Source: Labilibaculum sp. (GTDB taxonomy: Bacteria > Bacteroidota > Bacteroidia > Bacteroidales > Marinifilaceae). From it: DNA of 64,000 nt. The translations under genes and the position numbers were made by a program. The notes beneath the pieces are model-generated. The model made no database searches, was not told the origin of the DNA, and saw nothing but the letters and a program-made list of their open reading frames with translations. Positions within the stretch are counted from its first letter, which is position 1. Every line of letters starts with the position of its first letter. Where the stretch lies: the NCBI RefSeq assembly GCF_963664555.1, contig NZ_OY761461.1, forward strand, positions 1,860,001-1,924,000, read 5' to 3'. Shown here in pieces: positions 26,761 through 35,297 of this stretch.

Positions 26761-29309
26761 CTCAACACCAAATCTGCCGCCTGCAGAATCTTCAATTTCA
26801 AATTCTCAGGATAATCAGGTCGTTCAGTCAAAAACTGACGGGTAATATCTCCCGCCTCTTTCGATTGAAGACCGCTATAGCTGGCACTCAACCAATTGTA
26901 AGGAAAGAAAATATCTCCGGTAATCTGAATCTCTTCCAGTAATTCCAGAGCCTGAGGTAAGTAAGTCAACGCTTCCTTTTCCCGCAACGGATGATTCAGA
27001 TACGTTAAACCATCTAATCCCCAGCGCTCAATTTCTCTGTTTTCTTCCTTCTTCAAATTTTCAAAGAAATCTTTACGTACCTGAGGATCGGCAGAAAGAG
27101 AAGGAGCTATAAAGTTCATTTTCTTTTTACGATCAGGATTTTCGATACGTTCTGTTTGTGTGGCAACAAGCTCTTCTGATTTTTCGGGCATTTTAATGGC
27201 CAAATTGCAAGCCAGGTCGGTAGCTTTAGTTTCCGAAAGACTAAATCCGCCAATGGCAATTTCTTCTTTCCAGGCTGTGAAGAGTTGCTCCAAACGCGAT
27301 TGGCTTTCGGCAATACTGCTTAAGGTGCTGAATAAGCTCGATTTCTTGCTCATGTCCTTCTCCTCATTTAGTTGAATCCAAAGGCTGTCTTCCAAATGTT
27401 TCCCAATTTGCAGTCTTTCTTCGGCACTTAAATACAGCCAATAGGCCGATTGTAGGTAAGATAACATGCGTTCCAAAATCAATGGATTATTCTCCTTTGC
27501 CAATTGGTTTTTGGCAGTAAGTACAAATTCTTTTCCCTTTATTTCTCCTTCACAAAGATTCTCATACAGGTTGATCCATGCAACTCCACGCACCAAATCA
27601 TCTTCAATTTTATTGATGTTTTCAAGAAGAAATAACTTGGTTTTAGCATCCAGTTTAAAAAATCCATAGGCAATTCCTTTTCCATTTGGGATGATGTAGT
27701 CGGGTGTTTTTTTGCCTTTAGCCTCAGTAACTGCAAGCTGTGGCTGCTTAAATTTTACCGATATTACTTCACTCGTATCTTCGTAGCCTAAAAGGATGTT
27801 CAAATTCTGATTCCAGTCACCAGGATTGCCTTTGGCATCCGTTTGTGTGATTGCAAACTCAGTAATCTGATCGTTTTCAGTGCTTATTTCCGTTGAAATA
27901 GTCGGTCTTCCTGCCTTGTCTACCCAAACCTTACTCCATTGTTCTAAATTGCTAGGAGTACTAGCGTCGAGTATGGCAATAAGGTCTTCCCATGTTGCAT
28001 TGCTGTAAGCATAGTTTTTCAGATAAGTTTTCAAACCTTTTTGTAAGGCTTCTTCGCCCATAATTCGTTCCAGCATATCCATTACAATGGGCGATTTGTG
28101 GTAAATGATACTTCCATAAACCGATCCGGCATCTTTTAAGTTTGGCAATATCTGATTAATTGGATTGGCTCCGCTTGTGCGATCTACACTATATGAACTG
28201 GGGAAGTGAGCCATTTGAAATTTTAGAGCGTGGTTCATATCCGGAAAGCTTGGGTTCGTTATTTTATCGGCAAGAAAATTGGCAAATACCTCTTTCAGCC
28301 AAACCTGATCGAACCATTTCATGGTCACTAAATCGCCAAACCACATGTGAGCTGTTTCGTGCGCAATTAAATTGGCGCGGTACAAGGTGTTTTTGTTGGT
28401 TGCATTTTTATCTAAAAACAATTTTGAGGCATTGTATAGTGTCGCTCCTGTATGTTCCATTCCGCCGTATTGAAAGGATGGGATCACTACAATATCGTAC
28501 TTGGCAAAAGGGTAAGGGATATCGGTATATTCCTCCAGCCAATCCAGCGATTGAAATAACAAACGAAAGATTTCATCTGTATTGTTGGCTAGTTTTTCGG
28601 GATCGGTTTCGCGGTGATACATGGTATGTTCACGCCCCTTGTGTTCTCTTGTTATTGTTTCAAACTTCCCAGCTGCGAAAGAAAATAGGTAGGTAGGAAG
28701 CGGTTGGGTAGTAAGAAAGCTGTATAGGCTTTGTTCACCGTCCATTTTTTTTGAATTGAGTTTGCCGTTGGCCACGGCTTTCCAATGTTTAGGCACCCTT
28801 AAATTCAGAAGAAAGGCGGCTTTTAGGTTTGGCTGATCGAAGCAAGGGAAAGCCGTTCTGGCTCTGTCCGGCACAAATAAAGTGTATAAAAATTCATCGT
28901 TACGATTCAAGGAACTGTTACCGGTAGTAAATTCGATATCAATTTCGTTTTTTCCTACTACCAATTCCCCTTTCGGGATAATTAAATGCTCTGATTCGAA
29001 ACGATAGCCTGAAGTTTTTCCATTGCAGATTACTTGATGGAGTAAGCTGGCATTTTCACGAAAATCAATTTGAAGATCCTGTTCTGTTGACCGTAAATTG
29101 AAACAGATTTTATTTGTTCCTGAAATTGCTTCTTCTCGGGATTCAGGGATGTTAAAATTCAGATGATATTCAAGATTGGAGATATTGGCTTTTCGGTATT
29201 CTGCCATTTTTTTGGTTACTCCAGCTTCAATGCTTATCGGTTTTGTACTTGTGTTGCACGATAAAACAAGTAATGCAATAAGAACCAGAAAGGTTTGTAC
29301 GATTTTCAC
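26751..29309 (-). CDS. pepN: M1-family aminopeptidase (aminopeptidase N-like), lipoprotein
   Basis: This 852-residue zinc peptidase has a lipoprotein signal with Cys18 (LVLSC). The catalytic domain shows GGMEH at 282-286 and HETAH at 317-321 (H317, E318, H321), with the third ligand E340 in WLKEVFANF. A long C-terminal helical domain completes the M1 layout. The canonical GxMEN exopeptidase motif has histidine for asparagine here; the glutamate that holds the free amino end is kept. Role: removal of N-terminal residues from peptides at the cell envelope. It is the second minus-strand gene after DUF1338, separated from it by a terminator. Confidence 0.9.
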   Translation of the reverse strand: MKIVQTFLVLIALLVLSCNTSTKPISIEAGVTKKMAEYRKANISNLEYHLNFNIPESREEAISGTNKICFNLRSTEQDLQIDFRENASLLHQVICNGKTSGYRFESEHLIIPKGELVVGKNEIDIEFTTGNSSLNRNDEFLYTLFVPDRARTAFPCFDQPNLKAAFLLNLRVPKHWKAVANGKLNSKKMDGEQSLYSFLTTQPLPTYLFSFAAGKFETITREHKGREHTMYHRETDPEKLANNTDEIFRLLFQSLDWLEEYTDIPYPFAKYDIVVIPSFQYGGMEHTGATLYNASKLFLDKNATNKNTLYRANLIAHETAHMWFGDLVTMKWFDQVWLKEVFANFLADKITNPSFPDMNHALKFQMAHFPSSYSVDRTSGANPINQILPNLKDAGSVYGSIIYHKSPIVMDMLERIMGEEALQKGLKTYLKNYAYSNATWEDLIAILDASTPSNLEQWSKVWVDKAGRPTISTEISTENDQITEFAITQTDAKGNPGDWNQNLNILLGYEDTSEVISVKFKQPQLAVTEAKGKKTPDYIIPNGKGIAYGFFKLDAKTKLFLLENINKIEDDLVRGVAWINLYENLCEGEIKGKEFVLTAKNQLAKENNPLILERMLSYLQSAYWLYLSAEERLQIGKHLEDSLWIQLNEEKDMSKKSSLFSTLSSIAESQSRLEQLFTAWKEEIAIGGFSLSETKATDLACNLAIKMPEKSEELVATQTERIENPDRKKKMNFIAPSLSADPQVRKDFFENLKKEENREIERWGLDGLTYLNHPLREKEALTYLPQALELLEEIQITGDIFFPYNWLSASYSGLQSKEAGDITRQFLTERPDYPENLKLKILQAADLVLRKE

Positions 29310-29382
29310 TTTTTTTTGGTTTAAGTTAGATGTGCTGGTAAAGATAAAAGTTTAATGGACAAAGAGGAAGGATCCCAAATAA

Positions 29383-29416
29383 AAGCCCGCCTAAACGGAG
29401 TCGTTTTGGCGGGCTT
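29383..29416 (-). terminator. Rho-independent terminator after the DUF1338 gene
   Basis: A 15-bp stem with one mismatch (29383-29397 with 29402-29416, core AAGCCCGCC) and loop GAGT is followed on the minus strand by TTTTATTT. It lies 24 bp after the stop at 29440. Confidence 0.85.
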
Positions 29417-29439
29417 GTGTATTGTGCTGCTATTTTAAT

Positions 29440-30243
29440 CTATTTCTCTCTAAAATTGCTGCTGTCAAAAATTTTATTGGCATTGGCTGCAATGAAACTT
29501 GAGAACAGCTGCCCGTTTTCATCCGGATAACGAATGGCAAATTCATAGAAGCAAGCAGGTATTTCGTACACACCGTCTTCAAATTCTACTTTAATGATCT
29601 CTGAAAGGGTAGAGGACTGCTGCAGAAGTTTTTCTGGCGTTCCTTTAATTTCGCCTCCCAAAGTATTCATAGGGTAGCCACTGTTTTTAATAAATTGATT
29701 CACCTTCTCGATGCTATTGTATTTCTGAAGTGTGTTGATGCTGACTGTAAAGTGATTCACTCTAAATCCATGAACGTAAAGCCAGGCTGCGTATTCCGAT
29801 TCGTTCCGCAGAAATTGGTAGTCGGCATAATTTGGTTTTCCCCATACACTACCTTTGTGAATTAAATCCGGATCAGCATAATAGGCATTGCCCACCGAAT
29901 TGAGTCTTCTTTTTATAATTTTTTGAAATTCTTCGGAAAATTCAGATAAGATCAGTTCTGAAATAAATACCCGGGGCGCATTTTCCTCATTTGGGTGTTC
30001 CAAATGAACAGCATTTAAGTGTTTGTCTTCGAACACATATTCTCCTTTAAATTCGTAGCCTGCTTTTATAAATTTCTTCGCTAAAACCTGAATATTCATT
30101 CTTTTATCATCGAAGGTTCTAAAAGCTACATGGTCATTAACGACCTGTTCTCCTTCTTTAGTGAATAAGTCATGTATAGCTTGGGCAGAAGGATTCTGTT
30201 TAGTGTATTCCTTCCATAGTCTATGAAATATTTCTTGTTGCAT
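29440..30243 (-). CDS. DUF1338 / 2-oxoadipate dioxygenase-decarboxylase (HglS-like) family protein
   Basis: This 267-residue protein matches the DUF1338 family: NDHVAFRTF (H38 a probable metal ligand), LRNESEYAAWLYVHGFRVNHFTVSI with a second histidine, and the C-terminal CFYEFAIRYPDENGQLFSSFI. In Pseudomonas the family member HglS converts 2-oxoadipate to 2-hydroxyglutarate in lysine breakdown, using a non-haem metal and oxygen. Here there are no lysine catabolism neighbours, so the substrate is unproven. The protein is shorter than the HglS type, and typical of Bacteroidota members. Confidence 0.78.
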   Translation of the reverse strand: MQQEIFHRLWKEYTKQNPSAQAIHDLFTKEGEQVVNDHVAFRTFDDKRMNIQVLAKKFIKAGYEFKGEYVFEDKHLNAVHLEHPNEENAPRVFISELILSEFSEEFQKIIKRRLNSVGNAYYADPDLIHKGSVWGKPNYADYQFLRNESEYAAWLYVHGFRVNHFTVSINTLQKYNSIEKVNQFIKNSGYPMNTLGGEIKGTPEKLLQQSSTLSEIIKVEFEDGVYEIPACFYEFAIRYPDENGQLFSSFIAANANKIFDSSNFREK

Positions 30244-30296
30244 AATCTGTATTTTAGTTAGTTGTGTAGTAATTTATGAATTTTAATTGACTGGAT

Positions 30297-30413
30297 TTAT
30301 GTCTGTAGCCAGATTTCTTTTAAACATTTGCTCATTTTCTGATAAGTCTGTTCTATGTCATCATCTAAAACTATTGAAATTTGAATTAGACCATCAATTA
30401 ATTCCGTTTTCAT
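30297..30413 (-). CDS. Candidate small ORF (38 residues), unknown
   Basis: Read on the minus strand from ATG 30413 to TAA 30297, this encodes a 38-residue acidic, helix-prone peptide: MKTELIDGLIQISIVL then DDDIEQTYQKMSKCLKEIW. Codon use looks like coding DNA. It follows another small ORF at 30451-30588 by 37 bp and precedes the DUF1338 gene start by about 50 bp. I recognise no family. It could be a real small gene or the end of a decayed one. Confidence 0.35.
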   Translation of the reverse strand: MKTELIDGLIQISIVLDDDIEQTYQKMSKCLKEIWLQT

Positions 30414-30450
30414 TCTCTCATCTTCGGGTATCTTCTATTAGGAACTTCTT

Positions 30451-30588
30451 TCAAGCGAACTGAATAGGGTTTTGTGAGAATCCAGACTTTAGCCTAAATA
30501 ACCAATATTGGCTTTCTGCATTGCCTCTGGCGTTGTCTTTTAAATCAATAACAAAGAGTCCTTTCGAGCAATAGTTATTGTGAGTCAT
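30451..30588 (-). CDS. Candidate small ORF (45 residues), unknown
   Basis: From ATG 30588 to TGA 30451 on the minus strand this encodes 45 residues, including MTHNNYCSKGLFVIDLKDNA and YWLFRLKSGFSQNPIQF. The mixed polar/hydrophobic composition looks protein-like and not like low-complexity AT-rich noise. It is the first of two small minus-strand ORFs. No signal peptide or known motif is visible; a pseudogene fragment is an alternative. Confidence 0.35.
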   Translation of the reverse strand: MTHNNYCSKGLFVIDLKDNARGNAESQYWLFRLKSGFSQNPIQFA

Positions 30589-30914
30589 TAGGAATGTGTA
30601 AGTGAATGAAGCGATAATGGATGGGTTTACTTCTTCAGAATCACCAAAGTTTTACAAATCCTGTATTCGATCTGCGGGATTAAATTTTGATGTATTTGCA
30701 CTTGTTCTATTAAAAATGCAAAAAAAAACAGATCAAGGATCAGTTTCGAAGGTTGTGGGGAATTTAATTATTGATAATGTATTGTTTTGAATCTGTTAGT
30801 AGATTTTTGTTGCGAATGCAACTTAAAAATAGTCGAACTTAAGAAGGAATCAAGGATTTTTGATTTGTTTCGGAGATTGAAATATTGAGAATTACGAAAT
30901 ATTCAAAAGGTGCA

Positions 30915-30954
30915 AAATCGAAAAAGCCTCCGATTCTCTTGAATCGAAGGCTTT
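30915..30954 (-). terminator. Rho-independent terminator of the tRNA-Asp array
   Basis: A 14-bp stem with one mismatch (30923-30936 with 30941-30954), core AAAGCC, loop TCTT, is followed on the minus strand by TTTTTCGATTTT. It lies 10 bp beyond the last tRNA. Confidence 0.85.
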
Positions 30955-30964
30955 CTGTTTATTC

Positions 30965-31041
30965 TGGCGGTCTGGACGAGACTCGAACTCGCGACCCCAT
31001 GCGTGACAGGCATGTATTCTAACCAACTGAACTACCAAACC
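30965..31041 (-). tRNA. tRNA-Asp (GTC), copy 5 in transcription order
   Basis: A 77-nt gene with encoded CCA: acceptor GGTTTGG / CCAGACC, anticodon stem CATGC / GCATG, loop CTGTCAC giving anticodon GTC, and T-loop GTTCGAGTC. Identical in the body to the other four copies. Confidence 0.95.
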
Positions 31042-31095
31042 AAAATATTTCAAGATCTGTTTATTTTAAGAGCAGCAAATCAAAACTCTTTATTC

Positions 31096-31172
31096 TGGCG
31101 GTCTGGACGAGACTCGAACTCGCGACCCCATGCGTGACAGGCATGTATTCTAACCAACTGAACTACCAAACC
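31096..31172 (-). tRNA. tRNA-Asp (GTC), copy 4 in transcription order
   Basis: Same 77-nt tRNA-Asp with encoded CCA. It starts 131 bp from its neighbour; the 54-bp spacer before it is the same as in the next unit. Confidence 0.95.
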
Positions 31173-31226
31173 AAAATATTTCAAGATCTGTTTATTTTAA
31201 GAGCAGCAAATCAAAACTCTTTATTC

Positions 31227-31303
31227 TGGCGGTCTGGACGAGACTCGAACTCGCGACCCCATGCGTGACAGGCATGTATTCTAACCAACTGAACTACCAA
31301 ACC
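31227..31303 (-). tRNA. tRNA-Asp (GTC), copy 3 in transcription order
   Basis: Same 77-nt tRNA-Asp with encoded CCA and the conserved 54-bp spacer. Anticodon GTC within loop CTGTCAC. Confidence 0.95.
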
Positions 31304-31357
31304 AAAATATTTCAAGATCTGTTTATTTTAAGAGCAACAAATCAAAACTCTTTATTC

Positions 31358-31434
31358 TGGCGGTCTGGACGAGACTCGAACTCGCGACCCCATGCGTGAC
31401 AGGCATGTATTCTAACCAACTGAACTACCAAACC
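31358..31434 (-). tRNA. tRNA-Asp (GTC), copy 2 in transcription order
   Basis: Same 77-nt tRNA-Asp with encoded CCA. The spacer toward copy 3 differs by one base (AGCAACAAA in place of AGCAGCAAA); the spacer toward copy 1 is different in sequence. Confidence 0.95.
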
Positions 31435-31506
31435 AAAATGTAATAACTGCATTCCCCAAAAGGGAAACTGCAAATCAAAAATAGTGCAAAGAACTTTTTC
31501 TTTTAG

Positions 31507-31580
31507 CGGTCTGGACGAGACTCGAACTCGCGACCCCATGCGTGACAGGCATGTATTCTAACCAACTGAACTACCAAACC
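31507..31580 (-). tRNA. tRNA-Asp (GTC), first copy; CCA not encoded
   Basis: The 74-nt body matches the other copies, but the discriminator G is followed by CTA and not CCA, so the CCA end must be added by tRNA nucleotidyltransferase. It is the promoter-proximal gene of the array. Confidence 0.95.
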
Positions 31581-31597
31581 TTTTTTTGATTGCGATG

Positions 31598-31628
31598 CAA
31601 AGATAATGCAAGTTTTCTTACTTGCAAT
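31598..31628 (-). promoter_or_regulatory. Promoter of the tRNA-Asp array
   Basis: On the minus strand the -7 element TATCTTTG (31598-31605) matches TAnnTTTG exactly; ATTG at 31625-31628 is 19 bp upstream and can serve as the -33 element. The first tRNA starts 18 bp downstream. Confidence 0.75.
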
Positions 31629-31732
31629 ATCTGCATGCAGTTTTTTTTGTCTTGAATTCTGTCTTAAGGTAGTAAAATAGCGGTTTTGAGCGTGTTACGA
31701 TAGTGAAAAAAAAGCTTTTTTTTTGCAAAGAT

Positions 31733-32281
31733 CTATTCTGATTCTTTTATCGACTTAAAGAAGCTGAAATTTACACTTCCATAAACTCTTTTTTCAGTAA
31801 AATTTGGATGTGCAGAAAAATCATTTGACGAACCGTGTTCAATAATTAAAAGACCATCTTCGCTGAGTAACTCCTTCTCGAAAACCAAATTGGGAATTGT
31901 TTCAAGAGATTTCATTGCGAACGGAGGATCGGCAAATATCAAATCAAATTTTTGAGGGAAATTCCGGAGAAATCTAAAAACATCCGTTTTAATTGCTTGA
32001 ATTTGTTCAAACTTTAATTCCTTAATGGTTTTTTGAATAAAAGAGAAGTGATTGTGATTTTTTTCAATACACATTACCATTTCCGCGCCTCTGGAGGCAA
32101 ATTCATAACTAATACCTCCTGTACCGCCAAAAAGATCTAAAACTTTTAAATCTTCAAAATCAATAACGTTATTTAATACATTGAAAAGGCTTTCTTTGGC
32201 AAAATCGGTTGTTGGACGCGCCTTAAAATTTTTATCCGGAGATATCCTTCTTCCCTTATGAGTTCCACTTATTATTCGCAC
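31733..32281 (-). CDS. rsmD: 16S rRNA (guanine(966)-N2)-methyltransferase
   Basis: This 182-residue enzyme opens with MRIISGTHKGRRI and RPTTDFAKESLFNVL, hallmarks of RsmD. The SAM-binding loop LDLFGGTGGISYEFASRGA (about 45-63) and catalytic motif FADPPFA (about 116-122) are intact. It methylates G966 of 16S rRNA in the 30S subunit. Its start overlaps the DUF3822 gene by 10 bp, so both are translated together. Full family length. Confidence 0.95.
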   Translation of the reverse strand: MRIISGTHKGRRISPDKNFKARPTTDFAKESLFNVLNNVIDFEDLKVLDLFGGTGGISYEFASRGAEMVMCIEKNHNHFSFIQKTIKELKFEQIQAIKTDVFRFLRNFPQKFDLIFADPPFAMKSLETIPNLVFEKELLSEDGLLIIEHGSSNDFSAHPNFTEKRVYGSVNFSFFKSIKESE

Positions 32282-33120
32282 CTGGATAAATTTAAAAGGT
32301 TAATGAATTGATTGTATTCCTTGTGTGGAATACTTTTATTTATTCTAAACTCCGATGGAAGTATTTTAACCTCAACCTGACCTAGGTATTTTTTTAGTAA
32401 AAGAATTACATTGCTATCTTCCTGAACAAGTCCGTCAATAATTAACCTGCTTCTCTCGTTATTTAACTTTTGTTGTTTAAAGATGTTGAGAATATAGTAG
32501 GCCAAATCAGAACTCGCGCTATATGAGAACGTGTTTATGAAATGTTTCCCATTACGGTCAGGTATGATGACATGAAAAAAGTAATTCTGGATGTTCAAAA
32601 AAACTTGTGGGTGATTCTCAGCAATATTCTGATTCAAAGCCTCTTTGTAAAAGGGGAAGCAATGATGATACAGCTTACTTTTTTTAAAGTGTGATTGAAT
32701 AAACTCTTTAATGCTGTTGGGAAAAGAGAAAACAATCCACGATTTTAATTCGGGAAGTTCATTCCACTTCAAACATTCATTCTTTTCAAGAGGATGAGAT
32801 AATTGAAAACTCTCAAAAGCAAAGTCTTCCGAGAAAAATTCCGATGGAATAAGTAATACCTTATCTGAGATCCACAGAAGTGAAACATCCTTAAAACTTA
32901 AATTTAAGAGTTCGTGGTTTCGGACAATTTCAATAAATGAATTTATTGGATTGTTTTCGTTATTTGTTTTGAAAGGAATGAATTGATTCAATGCAATGCA
33001 CTCTTTATTTCCGTTGAGTATAGAAAAAGAAAATCCATCCAGGCTTACCTGGATGGATAGAGTATATTCTTTTGTTTTGTTTTTATCAAATGATGAATCA
33101 ACAAATACAAGGTCGCTCAT
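32272..33120 (-). CDS. DUF3822 family protein
   Basis: This 282-residue soluble protein opens with a segment typical of DUF3822 (FDKNKTKEYTLSIQVSLDGFSFSIL). No catalytic motif is evident. The family is common in Bacteroidota directly upstream of rsmD, as here, where the two genes overlap by 10 bp. The function is not known to me; the linkage hints at a role related to ribosomal RNA or to nothing more than co-regulation. Confidence 0.8.
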   Translation of the reverse strand: MSDLVFVDSSFDKNKTKEYTLSIQVSLDGFSFSILNGNKECIALNQFIPFKTNNENNPINSFIEIVRNHELLNLSFKDVSLLWISDKVLLIPSEFFSEDFAFESFQLSHPLEKNECLKWNELPELKSWIVFSFPNSIKEFIQSHFKKSKLYHHCFPFYKEALNQNIAENHPQVFLNIQNYFFHVIIPDRNGKHFINTFSYSASSDLAYYILNIFKQQKLNNERSRLIIDGLVQEDSNVILLLKKYLGQVEVKILPSEFRINKSIPHKEYNQFINLLNLSRCE

Positions 33121-33134
33121 GTATAATTTTATAT

Positions 33135-33776
33135 TTATTCCCAGTTACCTGCGTTGTTGTTTGCTTCCTCAAGAGAACCAACCATTAAACCAGGGTATTT
33201 ATTTAAACGAATACGGTTTCCATTTTCTTCAAGAACTTCTTCACGATATTCATCCATAATATCATCAAAAATATCCATATTAGAAACTTTTGCTTCAAAA
33301 ACCTGAACTTTTACATTAGATCCGGTTGTAAATACACCTGCACCTAATTTAAATTGTTTTTGTCCTTTTGTAAATGGAACAAAACGTAAATTCTCGATTG
33401 CATAATTTTTTCCAAAAACAGTATCAAGAGCCGAAATCATGATTGTATCACGAGTGATAAATCCTTTTTTAACAGCTTCTTTTTCAGTCATACCAGCTTC
33501 AACTTGCTCATCAGTAAGAGAACCAATAGATTTAATCAAAGGCATAGAGTCCGTTTTGATAAAACTAATTAAAGTATCAAAACTTCCGGTATATTTACCA
33601 TTAACATCTTTGTAAGCACCTTCTGCTTTACGGATATCTTTCAACTGTTCAATAATTCTATCGTACCTTTGATCTTTGATTTTACCAAATTTAATCGGTT
33701 TCATAATGCTTTGGTAGCTTAAAAAAGCAAGAGCAACAATAGCTATGGCAAGTAAGATTTGAAAGACTTTTTTCAT
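33135..33776 (-). CDS. Membrane-anchored protein of unknown function
   Basis: This 213-residue protein has an N-terminal membrane anchor (residues 4-23) followed by a soluble domain with KDIRKAEGAYKDVNGKYTGSFDTLI, which resembles the pilin-like layout of a hydrophobic helix followed by a small alpha/beta domain. It is the first gene of the three-gene unit with DUF3822 and rsmD (14-bp gap). Widely seen in Bacteroidota in this context, in my recollection. I do not assign a function. Confidence 0.65.
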   Translation of the reverse strand: MKKVFQILLAIAIVALAFLSYQSIMKPIKFGKIKDQRYDRIIEQLKDIRKAEGAYKDVNGKYTGSFDTLISFIKTDSMPLIKSIGSLTDEQVEAGMTEKEAVKKGFITRDTIMISALDTVFGKNYAIENLRFVPFTKGQKQFKLGAGVFTTGSNVKVQVFEAKVSNMDIFDDIMDEYREEVLEENGNRIRLNKYPGLMVGSLEEANNNAGNWE

Positions 33777-33863
33777 TTTTATTCTTATTAGTTTGTAAGT
33801 TTGTCTGCAAATTTAAAAAAAAAATCTATTTGGTTATTTTTCTAGCCATTAAAATTATCAGAA

Positions 33864-35297
33864 ATGTTAAAAAATCATGTTGCCCTGCTAATTAGTGAAA
33901 GTTTGAACTTCGAACCAACCGAAGATCAGCAAAGGGCAATTGACTGTTTGGCAGATTATGTAACCAATATTGATGAACGTGGAATGTTTTTGTTAAAAGG
34001 TTATGCAGGTACAGGAAAGACTACTTTAGTGAGTGCTTTGGTATCTGTTTTGGATAAAATGAAGATTAACTCTGTTTTATTGGCTCCAACAGGCCGGGCG
34101 GCAAAGGTTTTGTCTCATTATTCAAAAAAATCAGCTTATACAATTCATAAAAAAATTTATCGTCAGAAATCATTGACCGATGATCTTGGAATATTTGCTT
34201 TGGATCGGAATTTGAATAGTAATACTGTTTTTTTAGTGGATGAGGCTTCCATGATTTCCAATTATTCAGCGGAGGCATGGGTGTTTGGTTCCGGCAGATT
34301 ATTGGATGATTTAATACAATATGTATTTTCAGGAAAAAACTGCCGTTTGATTCTAATAGGGGATACTGCTCAGTTGCCTCCAATTGGATTGGATATTAGT
34401 CCGGCTCTTGATCCACATGAATTGGAGTCGTGTTACAATCTACCGGTAGCGGAGATGGTCTTAACTCAGGTTGTTCGCCAAAATCAGGAATCAGGCATTT
34501 TAATGAATGCCACCAATTTAAGGGGCATGCTGGCCGATGAAAAAAGTGGTTATCCTGTTTTAACAACAGAAAATTATCCGGACATAAAACGAATTGGCGG
34601 AGCCGAACTGATAGAAGAAATTTCCAATGCTCATTATAAATATGGCTTGGAGGAAACAATTGTAATCAGCCGCTCCAATAAAAGGGCGAATAAATTCAAT
34701 CAGGGAATTCGAAATACAGTTCTGTACCGTGAGGAAGAAATTTCAAGCGGTGACTATTTAATGGTTGTGAAAAATAATTATTTCTGGGCTCAGGATATTA
34801 AAGAAATGGATTTTATTGCCAATGGCGATATTGTTGAAATTGTTAGGATACACAAGCATCTGGAAATGTATGGATTTCGTTATGCTGAAGTTACCATTCG
34901 ATTTCCTGATTACAAAGATGTGGAATTGGATACCATGATCATGCTGGATACTTTGGATATCGAAACAGCATCACTTGGTTATGAGGAAAATAAAAAGCTG
35001 TTTTTTACCATTGCCGAAGATTATGCTGATATTCGTTCCAAGAAAAAGCGATATGAAAAAGTTCGTGATAATAAATTCTTTAATGCCTTGCAAGTGAAAT
35101 TTTCATATGCTGTAACCTGTCATAAAGCTCAAGGCGGACAGTGGAAAACAGTATTTGTAGATCAGGGATACTTAACCGATGAGTTGTTAACAGCAGAGTA
35201 TTACCGTTGGCTTTATACAGCGGTAACACGAGCTACTGAAAAATTATTTCTGGTTAATTTTAAAAAAGAATTTTTTCCTAACGAGAATGAGAATTAA
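33864..35297 (+). CDS. RecD-like ATP-dependent DNA helicase (SF1)
   Basis: This 477-residue protein has Walker A GYAGTGKT at about 46-53, LAPTGRAAKVLS (motif Ia), VDEASMIS (motif II), LIGDTAQLPPIG (motif III), and the C-terminal UvrD-like part with VTCHKAQGGQWKTVFVD and WLYTAVTRATEKL (motifs V-VI). This is the Dda/RecD2-like layout without the long N-terminal region. Role: 5'-3' DNA unwinding in repair or replication. Its stop codon shares TTAA with the stop of the convergent phosphatase gene. Confidence 0.87.
   Translation: MLKNHVALLISESLNFEPTEDQQRAIDCLADYVTNIDERGMFLLKGYAGTGKTTLVSALVSVLDKMKINSVLLAPTGRAAKVLSHYSKKSAYTIHKKIYRQKSLTDDLGIFALDRNLNSNTVFLVDEASMISNYSAEAWVFGSGRLLDDLIQYVFSGKNCRLILIGDTAQLPPIGLDISPALDPHELESCYNLPVAEMVLTQVVRQNQESGILMNATNLRGMLADEKSGYPVLTTENYPDIKRIGGAELIEEISNAHYKYGLEETIVISRSNKRANKFNQGIRNTVLYREEEISSGDYLMVVKNNYFWAQDIKEMDFIANGDIVEIVRIHKHLEMYGFRYAEVTIRFPDYKDVELDTMIMLDTLDIETASLGYEENKKLFFTIAEDYADIRSKKKRYEKVRDNKFFNALQVKFSYAVTCHKAQGGQWKTVFVDQGYLTDELLTAEYYRWLYTAVTRATEKLFLVNFKKEFFPNENEN

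Larger units (their letters stand above)
30244..30914. other. About 670-bp gap without an established gene
   Basis: Apart from the two small minus-strand ORFs, this gap between the DUF1338 gene and the tRNA-array terminator shows no gene, repeat or RNA that I can support. An A-run at 30720-30730 and AT-rich DNA fill the rest. Confidence 0.5.

Noticed and set aside
30602..30790. 62-codon plus-strand ORF
   Set aside because: Lies opposite the start region of the minus-strand small ORFs and has AT-rich, low-complexity translation (QKKTD run).
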